Shown here: in pieces, positions 30,194 through 37,950 of the stretch
Layout of the letters: each line of letters begins with the position of its first letter
How positions within the stretch are numbered: position 1 is the stretch's first letter
Program-made: the position numbers and the translations under genes
The notes under the pieces: generated by a model
Databases searched by the model: none
Told to the model about the DNA's origin: nothing
The model's input: the letters and a program-made list of their open reading frames with translations, nothing else
DNA from: Hondaea fermentalgiana
Lineage: Eukaryota; Sar; Bigyra; Thraustochytrida; Thraustochytriidae
DNA length: 64,000 nucleotides
NCBI GenBank assembly: GCA_014084085.1
Contig: NPFB01000121.1
Coordinates: forward strand, 91,552-155,551
Reading direction: 5' to 3'

Positions 30194-30588
30194 CCCGAAA
30201 GAGAAGAGAGATCCGTTCGAGCGATGATCGGCGTCATTGGCAATCAACCATGACCGTGTCCTTCACACTAGGCCTGCTGCCTACCTACGTTATGAAGATT
30301 GGTCCGCGCGGCAGACTGCAGTGAGGATCTTGCCGTCCAGCGTGGCTGCGGTAGAGGTACTTTGCGACATAACAGGAGCGTGTCATCAGAGGCAAAGGTG
30401 AGTGCGTGACCTCGAACTCGAATGAATGAGAGTACACACGCGTCATCACTCACTCGCGACTCTCAAAGACGAATCTTTGAACGAGAGTTGGCAGCGCGGT
30501 CTCGTGGTGCTGCATCATCTTGACCTCGCAGTGAAACGAAGCGAGGCGCGGTGGAGCAAAGCGAAACGAGGCGAGAGACCCGAGAGCC

Positions 30589-33500
30589 ATGACGACCGAG
30601 GAAAAGGGTGACTTTGGTCTGTCGTTTGTGGTTCTCGCACTTGCGGTTGGCGTGGGCATCAAGGTCGTGCAGCGACAATTCAACGTCAAGGCACCGTATG
30701 CGGTCCTTCTCCTCGTCGTCGGATTCGCGCTTGGGATTCTCGATCAGTATGCGAACCTCGGTTTCTTGTCCAAGTCCATCAAGGTCTGGAGTGAGATGCA
30801 GAGTCGGTCACTTTTAGTGATGTTTCTTCCGCCATTACTTTTCGCCAGTTCATCCGCAATTGACTTTCACGTTTTTCGACGCGTTGCAAGTCAGGCAACG
30901 CTGCTTGCCGTGCCCGGAGTTTTTCTCTCAGCGGTGCTGACCGCGCCGATCCCAATGTTTATCTTTCCCGAGTCCTTTGATTTTACCGGAGGAATGCTTT
31001 TTGGATCAATGTTTGCGGCGACTGACCCAGTCGCCGTGGTTGCTCTCCTTCAGGAGCTGGGCGCGCCGCCAACCTTGAGCGTGCTCATCGAGGGAGAGAG
31101 TCTTTTGAATGACGGCATCGCCTTTGCCCTTTTTCTACTCTTTTTGGGTCAGGTCACGGGTGAGAGCAGCCCGAACGTGGGAGAAATGCTTGGTGAAATT
31201 CTATTCATGTCGTTCTTTGGTGTCGCCATAGGTGTCCTGGGCGGATTTCTCTGTATCATGACCATTTCACACATTTGGAACGAGCCTGTTCTGGAGATTA
31301 CAGTCACGATTCTCACGGCGTGGGGAGTCTTTCTATTGGGCGATTCAATCGATGCTTCTGGGGTGCTTGCGGTTGTCGCCTTTGGGCTCACGTTCGCCTC
31401 TCAGAAAGCCTCGCACCTAAGCAGCGAGGTTCACCACGCCATGAAGGAGGTGTGGCATATGCTGGAGTTTATCGCCAACACCCTGGTCTTTGTCTTTAGC
31501 GGCGTGGTTTGCGCAAAATCTCTCGTGGCAAGCACAAACTTCGACGGCATCCATATTCTTTGGCTTTTTGTCCTGTATCTTGCGCTGAACCTGATTCGCG
31601 GCATCATGGTTGCCGTCTTTTACGTGCCATTGCTGCGCCTAGGATACGGGTTCGACTGGAAGCGCGGCCTCATTGTGTCCTGGTCAGGGCTTCGAGGCGC
31701 GGTAGGTCTCGTGGCGGCGATTGAGGTCTCAGAAACAGCCACATGCGCCCCCGAAACGGAAACGGCGTCGGAAGAGGAGCACCTCAGCGAGGCCTGCATG
31801 CCCGCGGAAGTCAAGGATCTCATTCTCTTTTACATGTCGGGCATTGTCATTCTTACGATTCTAATCAACGGGACATCGACACAGTGGCTCGTGCACAAGC
31901 TTGGTGTCACTCGTAGGAGCCAGACCGCCAAGAAGAACTTTGACGCATCGCTGCAACGGATTAAAGACGTCGTGGCGGAGTCTATTGCTTTGGGCCGTAC
32001 CGACACGGACCTCTCGGGGGCTGACTGGAAAGTTGTTTGGAGCTATATGCCCGTGATCTCCTCCTCGACAACATCGCCGGCCAGCATTGACCCGATGGAA
32101 AGGCGCGATTCAGCGCTAGATGCTGTCGAGCCTCTGGCCAAGAGGTCGATCTCGTCTCAAGGTTTGTTTGCGAAAACGTGCGGACCTGATGAGGTCATGA
32201 AGGAGATCCGCTTTCGATACCTCTCATTTGTGAAAGCGAGCTATCGCGCCCAGTTTGAGGATGGCATGTGTGGATCGTGGCCCACACTGCGAATGCTCAA
32301 CGAGGCCGCATCATATGCGCAAGACGAAGTGAACCAGCCACTCAATGAATGGGACGGTTTTCTGGCGAGATATTGCACATTGCACGAGCGACGCTGGTAC
32401 AATATGCGATCGCACACGTTCAAGGCAGCTCGAGCATACGACATCGCCTACTCCTTCATTAAGGCCCACGAATTCGCGGATGAGCACATACACCCCTTTG
32501 CAGAGAACCTTGGGGTGGCACACCTTATTGCCGCGGAATCGGCAGCAATGATGGCAGAGGCACAAGGAACACTGACGCAGATCGAGACTGCCTACGACGA
32601 CATTGCAGCATCCATTAAGACGGGAATGGCCATCAGCCGCACTCTGCGCCACGTACATGAGGTCACGGCGGAGATGTACAACCAGGCGGAAATGGATGAG
32701 CGCGACTTTGAGCTCATTGACCACGAGCTAAGCAAAAGGACGCTGCAAGTAAAACGAGCTCTCGGCTACGTCAAGGTGCGCTCAGCCTCGGAGGTCTTCC
32801 GCGCGCTGCCGCTCTTTTATGAAGTCGATGAAGACGTTGTTAAGGCCGTCAAGCAGAATGCCACGCTGCGTCGTTTTCAGTGCGGCGAGCTCATCCTCAA
32901 GCGCGGAAGTCGACGCGCGGGACATATTTATCTCATCATTCGCGGGCAAATCTCGTTCTCACTTCATCGAGAGCGTTTACGGAGCCTCACTGGGTTGGAA
33001 AGGCGTCCCTCAACACGCTCGTGTTTACAAGACGCCAGCAATGAGGCTGCGGTGACTTCGGGGTTCGCACTGAAGAATAAGCAGCGGCGTGGAAGTGCTG
33101 TCGAAACGTCCGCATCCGTGACGCAGCGGCTTGCCAAGGCACACTTGGCTTCCGACATGGTGTCTGAGTCTCCCTTGGCGATTGATGATTTGAGATTGCC
33201 TCGCTCCCCTGCTATTGCCGGGTCTCCTCTTTCGGGTTTCTCATCGTGTGTAGCCTTCCGGCTGCTTCACGAGGTGCGTGCGAACGGTAATCTCTGTGAG
33301 CCCAAGATTTGTAGCGATAGCGTAGGCGTTGATCAAGTTAAGCTTGACACCAAAGACATCGACAAAGACGCAGCTTTGCAGAATCCGGGAGAAACGGAGC
33401 TCCGGGTGGACGTCTCAGCCCCCGGGCCTGGTGCTGGCGCCAACGAAGCTTCGTTGGTGGAAAAGGTTTCATATAGTTTTGGTCGTGGAGAACTTGTCGG

Positions 33501-34191
33501 CGAGCTTGACGTATTTAGCGACCACGAAGCGGGAGTTACGGAAGTGAGGTGCGAGTCGATTGTGGAAGCCTTTGAAATCCCGCATACGTGGCTGCTCAAG
33601 TACTTTGCGCAAAGCGAGCAAACAAGCGCGCTGGAGAGAAACTTGGCGCGGCATGCCGGACTCGTTGCACTCGAATCGTTTTTCCCCACGTTGAGAACCG
33701 CACCGGAGAGTTTGCGGACGTGGGTTATTTCGAAGCTCCAAGTTGTGCGACCACCGGCAAATACGCGATTTGACCCGCTTCCGGGTCGCGGCGGGATCGG
33801 CGTCATTCTCCGAGGTGCGCTTTTGGCGACGGGGGATCGCTTGCTCCCAGAGGCCATGACCGGAGTAGCTGTTTTTGAGCTGCCCACTGCACAGCAAACG
33901 TATGCTCAAGACAGTTTGCTTGTGGTATTGCCAGGCAATGCAACAACGCTTCTCAAGACAAGTGCAGACCGTGGTGAAGCATTATATGAGATCCAACGTG
34001 GCGAAGATGCGACCGAACGAACGACTCCTAAAATCGAGCGCAAGTACAGTCTACAGCGTCCAGCATCCCGTAGCGTCCAGGTGCCTCTAGTTAGTCCGTG
34101 GCCTCAGTTGACGGCAGCAATGGGCAGAACGATAGACTTAGAGCAAGGTGAAGCTGACGAAGTTGATCTCGACGAAGAGGAAGAGATGTAG
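30589..34191 (+). CDS. Na+/H+ antiporter, plant-SOS1-like, with a divergent cyclic-nucleotide-binding-like domain
   Basis: Intronless 1200-aa membrane protein of the CPA1 family. About a dozen hydrophobic helices span residues 10-460. Transport signatures are intact: FAATDPVAVVALL (near 141) with the Asp of the ion path, EGESLLNDG, and SWSGLRGAVGL (near 363). The wording matches plasma-membrane SOS1/NHE7 of plants closely. A long cytoplasmic tail follows. Near residue 740, LPLFYEVDEDVVKAV and GHIYLIIRGQISFSL start a cyclic-nucleotide-binding fold, which resumes near 961 with FGRGELVGELDVFSDHEAGV after about 165 inserted low-complexity residues. The Arg normally used to hold the phosphate is not seen at the expected place, so nucleotide binding is doubtful. 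It would export Na+ in exchange for H+, fitting a marine cell. Confidence 0.9.
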   Translation: MTTEEKGDFGLSFVVLALAVGVGIKVVQRQFNVKAPYAVLLLVVGFALGILDQYANLGFLSKSIKVWSEMQSRSLLVMFLPPLLFASSSAIDFHVFRRVASQATLLAVPGVFLSAVLTAPIPMFIFPESFDFTGGMLFGSMFAATDPVAVVALLQELGAPPTLSVLIEGESLLNDGIAFALFLLFLGQVTGESSPNVGEMLGEILFMSFFGVAIGVLGGFLCIMTISHIWNEPVLEITVTILTAWGVFLLGDSIDASGVLAVVAFGLTFASQKASHLSSEVHHAMKEVWHMLEFIANTLVFVFSGVVCAKSLVASTNFDGIHILWLFVLYLALNLIRGIMVAVFYVPLLRLGYGFDWKRGLIVSWSGLRGAVGLVAAIEVSETATCAPETETASEEEHLSEACMPAEVKDLILFYMSGIVILTILINGTSTQWLVHKLGVTRRSQTAKKNFDASLQRIKDVVAESIALGRTDTDLSGADWKVVWSYMPVISSSTTSPASIDPMERRDSALDAVEPLAKRSISSQGLFAKTCGPDEVMKEIRFRYLSFVKASYRAQFEDGMCGSWPTLRMLNEAASYAQDEVNQPLNEWDGFLARYCTLHERRWYNMRSHTFKAARAYDIAYSFIKAHEFADEHIHPFAENLGVAHLIAAESAAMMAEAQGTLTQIETAYDDIAASIKTGMAISRTLRHVHEVTAEMYNQAEMDERDFELIDHELSKRTLQVKRALGYVKVRSASEVFRALPLFYEVDEDVVKAVKQNATLRRFQCGELILKRGSRRAGHIYLIIRGQISFSLHRERLRSLTGLERRPSTRSCLQDASNEAAVTSGFALKNKQRRGSAVETSASVTQRLAKAHLASDMVSESPLAIDDLRLPRSPAIAGSPLSGFSSCVAFRLLHEVRANGNLCEPKICSDSVGVDQVKLDTKDIDKDAALQNPGETELRVDVSAPGPGAGANEASLVEKVSYSFGRGELVGELDVFSDHEAGVTEVRCESIVEAFEIPHTWLLKYFAQSEQTSALERNLARHAGLVALESFFPTLRTAPESLRTWVISKLQVVRPPANTRFDPLPGRGGIGVILRGALLATGDRLLPEAMTGVAVFELPTAQQTYAQDSLLVVLPGNATTLLKTSADRGEALYEIQRGEDATERTTPKIERKYSLQRPASRSVQVPLVSPWPQLTAAMGRTIDLEQGEADEVDLDEEEEM

Positions 34192-34412
34192 AAGACTGAC
34201 TCTATGGAAAAAAAACTTTTGGGGAAGAAAACTACGTTGCAATACTCTTGTGAGAAAGGTCGGTCTCGGCTCGCCATTTCCTACGCACCCGGCCCTTGCA
34301 ACATCGTGCATCCAAGACTTTACTCGTTGACGAAAAACTGCACAACGAACGCGCCTCGATTCAGAGAGGTTCATGCGCACCAGGCTCTTATTATAAAAAA
34401 AATGCAAAATCG

Positions 34413-34452
<40 letters not shown>

Positions 34453-34484
34453 TGTGTCCGTCCTTGCCTCCGTTCGTGCGTGAA
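34192..34484. other. Convergent intergenic with (CGTG)n tract
   Basis: 293 bp between the antiporter (+) and PAP2 (-) gene ends. A perfect (CGTG)n run of about 11 units lies at 34411-34454. Nothing else was seen. Confidence 0.7.
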
Positions 34485-35552
34485 CTAGTTGGTCTTATCT
34501 TTCGACTTTGCGTGGGCATTCTCACGCGCGAACTTTTCCTCGGGAAAGTAAGCACTTGAAGTCCCGCCAGAGATGGAGGGTGTGGCGCCATCAGCGGCAA
34601 TTTCGGCCGCGGTCGGCTTGAGCTTGGCGCCGTAAAGAGACTTGCCTGTCCGGAACTCGGCAGGAATGTTAAAGGTAAAGTACTTGCGACAAAATGTATG
34701 AAAAGCGATGAAGGTGATCATACTGATTGCTGTGTGGATCGGTCCGAGGCCCTCTTGAAATCCATACACGCCAATGAGATAGTTTGTACAAAAGTACCCG
34801 ATGAGTGATCCAACGGTGACGTCAATAATGTGGTGAGCGTGCAAGAAAACGCGACCAAAGGCGCTGAGCAGCACACATAGCCACGAAGCTGGGCCAGCGC
34901 CAAGGTGAGCGAGGATGACAGAGAAAACGATGGCGCCTGCCGCGTCGCCGCTTGGGAAGGACTCGAAGGCCGTCTCGCCAGCCGTGACGACGTGCTGGAT
35001 GCAAGATAGCGCGCGGGGCACGTCCTTGATCTTGTCTGTGAGGCAGACAACTGGACGCATTCGACGAGCGGTGATCTTCAAAATGTGGCAGACTGCTTCT
35101 GTGAGGATCCACGAACAGAGCGTGAGCGAGACGATGTGGCCGCTTCGTTCGCCGAGTCCATACGTGGCGACGAGCGGCATGCCGACGGAGAAGGGGATGA
35201 GGATATATTTGGTGATAATGTAAATGATTTTTGCGTTTCCACGACGCACGTAGTAGACGAAAAAGGCAAGGAGACCGAGCGTGAAAGGGGCACAAATGAA
35301 GCCAAACCATCTCCAAAGCATCTCTGAGGACACCTTGGGATCATGCAAGGCAGCAAAGCCTGCGACCAGCAAGGGTAGCGGTCCCCATGCCATGGGCGGC
35401 ATGCCGAACCACGTGCCAGGGATAGCGATCGCCCACTCAGCGGCCTCGCCGAGGTCGAGCGTCATGATGGGCAGGCTGATCTTGGCGTCGAAGGCATCGA
35501 GGGCTCCGTTTTGCGGCCACCAGCCCAGCTGGTACTTTCTACCGATCGACAT
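34485..35552 (-). CDS. PAP2-family membrane phosphatase-like protein with PSGD variant
   Basis: 355-aa polytopic protein; the start is the ATG at 35550-35552 (MSIGRKYQLGWWPQNG). The frame is open upstream, but only from a GTG. Hydrophobic segments alternate through residues about 35-290. The three PAP2 phosphatase motifs are present: C1 K-x6-R-P (KITARRMRP, near 158), C2 SFPSGDAAGA (near 197), and C3 R-x5-H-x3-D (RVFLHAHHIID, near 232). In the C2 motif the usual His of PSGH is Asp; the C3 nucleophile His and the Arg residues remain. Family members remove phosphate from phosphatidic acid, sphingoid phosphates or polyprenyl diphosphates. Whether this one is active is uncertain. The tail is hydrophilic. 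It shares a 477-bp upstream region with the ETFB methyltransferase gene. Confidence 0.85.
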   Translation of the reverse strand: MSIGRKYQLGWWPQNGALDAFDAKISLPIMTLDLGEAAEWAIAIPGTWFGMPPMAWGPLPLLVAGFAALHDPKVSSEMLWRWFGFICAPFTLGLLAFFVYYVRRGNAKIIYIITKYILIPFSVGMPLVATYGLGERSGHIVSLTLCSWILTEAVCHILKITARRMRPVVCLTDKIKDVPRALSCIQHVVTAGETAFESFPSGDAAGAIVFSVILAHLGAGPASWLCVLLSAFGRVFLHAHHIIDVTVGSLIGYFCTNYLIGVYGFQEGLGPIHTAISMITFIAFHTFCRKYFTFNIPAEFRTGKSLYGAKLKPTAAEIAADGATPSISGGTSSAYFPEEKFARENAHAKSKDKTN

Positions 35553-36029
35553 GGCGCAGCGAGTCGCTCCAGGGCCACCTGGTCTCCGTCCCACAACCCC
35601 TGCGATTCTCGCTCGCCGTACGAGGAGGTAGCGGTGCCGGTCTGACGCCCCCTTTCGTAGCTGACATGTGAGGTCAAGTTGGCTGACGCGCGCGTCGACA
35701 TCGCCGCTGGTCCAGCTTGACAGTCAAGCTTTGCACGCATGCATGCATACATGCACGCATGCATCCTACGTCCACAGAGAGAACCGGCCCCATCTTCGAG
35801 CACGAAGGTTTCCTTATAAAGGTCCTGCCAGGCCTAGAGCGAGCTCTTGAGTGCAGTGTTGAAGTTTTCAGGAGTCCAGCTCACAGGATGCGCGGAAAGG
35901 GAAAAGGAGAAGAATGAGCAACCTTTTGCAAGCAAACCCTCAAACAGTGGCACGCGAGCAAGCAAGCAAGTTGGCAAGCAAGCTAGCTAGCAGCTAGCGA
36001 GCGAGCGAGCGAGCGAGCGAGCCAGCGCG
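35553..36029. promoter_or_regulatory. Divergent promoter region PAP2 / ETFBKMT
   Basis: 477 bp. It contains clustered ATGCATGC palindromes at about 35737-35764 and a (GAGC)n run at about 35998-36022, immediately before the ETFBKMT start. AGCAAGCAAGC units lie at 35950-35995. Confidence 0.55.
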
Positions 36030-36848
36030 ATGCTGTCGATCGCAAGAAGATGCGCATCGAGTTTTCACATCGGCGCGAGAGCGCACGCGCTCTCTTCTCC
36101 AGATGTGCCCGCTTTGACGAGGACGATGGCAAAGCGAATGCAGACCACGACGCCAGCGACTTCAGGAGCGGCGACTTCGAGTAACTTGGTGGTGACTGCC
36201 GAGGAAAGAGCGCTTGTGCGGGAGCACACGGCCAAGACGGACGTGCACGGTGTACGCTTACGTCTGATCACGGCGGACTGCCCCTTGTATCATGAGACGG
36301 ATGAATCAGCATTACCTTTTGAGGCGCCATGGTGGGCATTCTGCTGGCCGGGTGGATTAGCGTTGACGCGGTTCGTGCTCGAGAACCCGGAACTCTTCAA
36401 GGGTAAGCGCGTACTCGATGTCGGCTCGGGTTGTGGCAGTGTGAGTCTGGCCTGTGCTTTGGTGGGCGCCCGTGAGATTGTGGCAAACGACGTCGATCGT
36501 CTGGCAGGCGTCGCTTTGGCCGAGAATGCAGAGCTGAATGGCCTTAAGATGGACGGCGAGAGCGCCGAGGGCGAGCCAAAGCTATCGTTTTTGCAGGAAA
36601 ACCGCATTGGCGCCGGAAAGGCGTACTTTGACGCGTTTGACGTTGTTGTTGTCGGGGATATGCTGTACGACGCGGACTTTTCGCCAACTCTTCTCCAGGA
36701 CCTTGCGCATCACCGCGGCGTGTATTTTGGAGACCCTGGACGCACGTATTGCCCCCAGGAAGTCTCTGAAGATAACTTATTGGCCAGTTACGATCACCAC
36801 GAGGACGGTTTTAGTGCCATTCGCGTTTTTAGATTGACGGCGGCGTAA
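36030..36848 (+). CDS. ETFBKMT: Mitochondrial ETF-beta lysine methyltransferase (ETFBKMT/METTL20)
   Basis: 272-aa seven-beta-strand SAM-dependent methyltransferase. The first 45 residues (MLSIARRCASSFHIGARAHA) look like a mitochondrial presequence. Family features in order: PFEAPWWAFCWPGGLALTRF, SAM-binding motif I VLDVGSGCGSVSLA, acidic end of strand 2 in VANDVDRLA, VVGDMLYDADFSP (the GDMxYD motif of this family) and VYFGDPGRTYCP. These match ETFBKMT, which methylates lysines next to the recognition loop of the beta subunit of electron transfer flavoprotein and so dampens electron flow from fatty-acid and amino-acid dehydrogenases. All core motifs are intact. Length matches the family. Confidence 0.9.
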   Translation: MLSIARRCASSFHIGARAHALSSPDVPALTRTMAKRMQTTTPATSGAATSSNLVVTAEERALVREHTAKTDVHGVRLRLITADCPLYHETDESALPFEAPWWAFCWPGGLALTRFVLENPELFKGKRVLDVGSGCGSVSLACALVGAREIVANDVDRLAGVALAENAELNGLKMDGESAEGEPKLSFLQENRIGAGKAYFDAFDVVVVGDMLYDADFSPTLLQDLAHHRGVYFGDPGRTYCPQEVSEDNLLASYDHHEDGFSAIRVFRLTAA

Positions 36849-37140
36849 ACTTTCTTGTTGGATCGGATCGAAACATGGAACACGGGACATTTATCTTCCC
36901 GGGGTGTTTTGCGTGATAATGTTCATAATTAATGCGACGCGCTCTTGATTCCTTTGATCGTGTACGCACAACTCACATCCGCTTCGAAGCTGGCTGGCGG
37001 CAATGCGAAGATGAAGGGGCAAGGGGAAGGAAGGGCAGAGAGGGCGCAGGAGATTGCATAGAGTTTAAGACGAAGATTTCAGACATTACACGTGGGTACG
37101 CAACATGTTCATGTTCATCGCAAGGCATCAGAATTAGAGA

Positions 37141-37712
37141 TCAGTTGTACATGGCCATATCGGCCCGATACTGCGTGACGAGAAAGCCAATGACCGCCAG
37201 GCAACCTTAAGATGAAATGTGTGAGATATGAGCTGTTCATCTCCATAGCGTGCGCTTGTGAAACTTACCCATGACAAAGAGCACAGTCATGGCAGCAATG
37301 AGTAAGTGCTCGATGCGGCGCTGGCTGTCATCGCCCTCCGTTTCAAGCTCCTGAATGAGTCGCCTGCGCGGCAATACGTGTTTTTACTTTTGTCAGTCTT
37401 CCTCGAAGCGAGAGATTTTCGCGAATACAACACGCACTGTACCTTGTCCACGTCCACCCCTGCCGCCTCGAGTTGCCGACGACGGCGCAAGAGCGACTCT
37501 TGTTCGGCCGCGGCTTGCTCTTGGGTCATGGTGTCAACTTCTTCTCCTTGTTCTTCTTCCTGTTTGGCGCTGGCGTTTTCTTCGCCATCCGTGCCCGTTG
37601 CCTCTTTTGCCTTGGGCTGCGACGGCGGCACGGCGGCAAAGTCCTTTGGTAGAGCTGCAATGAGCCCGGCTCCGACGACGAGGCCGGCTGCGATCGCGGT
37701 GGGCGCGTCCAT
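37141..37712 (-). CDS. Small membrane protein of unknown function (three exons)
   Basis: Reconstructed minus-strand gene with exons 37443-37712, 37269-37350 and 37141-37205. Introns are 92 nt (donor GTACAG; acceptor ATTCAG chosen because it alone keeps frame) and 63 nt (donor GTAAGT, acceptor TTAAG). The product is 138 aa. It has a hydrophobic Ala/Gly/Val N-terminal segment (IAAGLVVGAGLIAALP), a Glu/Gln-rich helical middle (QEQAAAEQESLLRRRRQLEA) and a strong transmembrane helix near the end (LLIAAMTVLFVMGCLAVIGF) followed by a short tail. This suggests a membrane-anchored coiled-coil protein, perhaps of an organelle. I do not recognise the family. The highest intron density in the window relative to size supports a real spliced gene. 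Confidence 0.65.
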
Positions 37713-37950
37713 CGTTGCGGAATTAACGTGTATGTATACCGGCAGTAGCGGTGATGTATAGGCCTAGTAGGCCTACAACATTTTCTTATAATATTTTTTT
37801 TTTTACCACGGCATCGCGGCGCGCCAAGCACGCAAGGAACTCCATCATGACCATGTATACATACAATTTTTTGGCTGGTTATAGATATATCTTAGCGATT
37901 AGATAGATTTTGCGCGCTTTTCTGAGTGCGCCGCGTGTAGATAGAAGTAT

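Larger units (their letters stand above)
29608..30588. other. Divergent intergenic region with assembly gap and inverted repeat
   Basis: 981 bp between the VOC gene (-) and the antiporter gene (+). It includes the 100-N gap, the inverted repeat described separately, and a CTG/TGC-rich stretch at about 29930-30003. No gene is supported on the readable parts. Confidence 0.55.
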
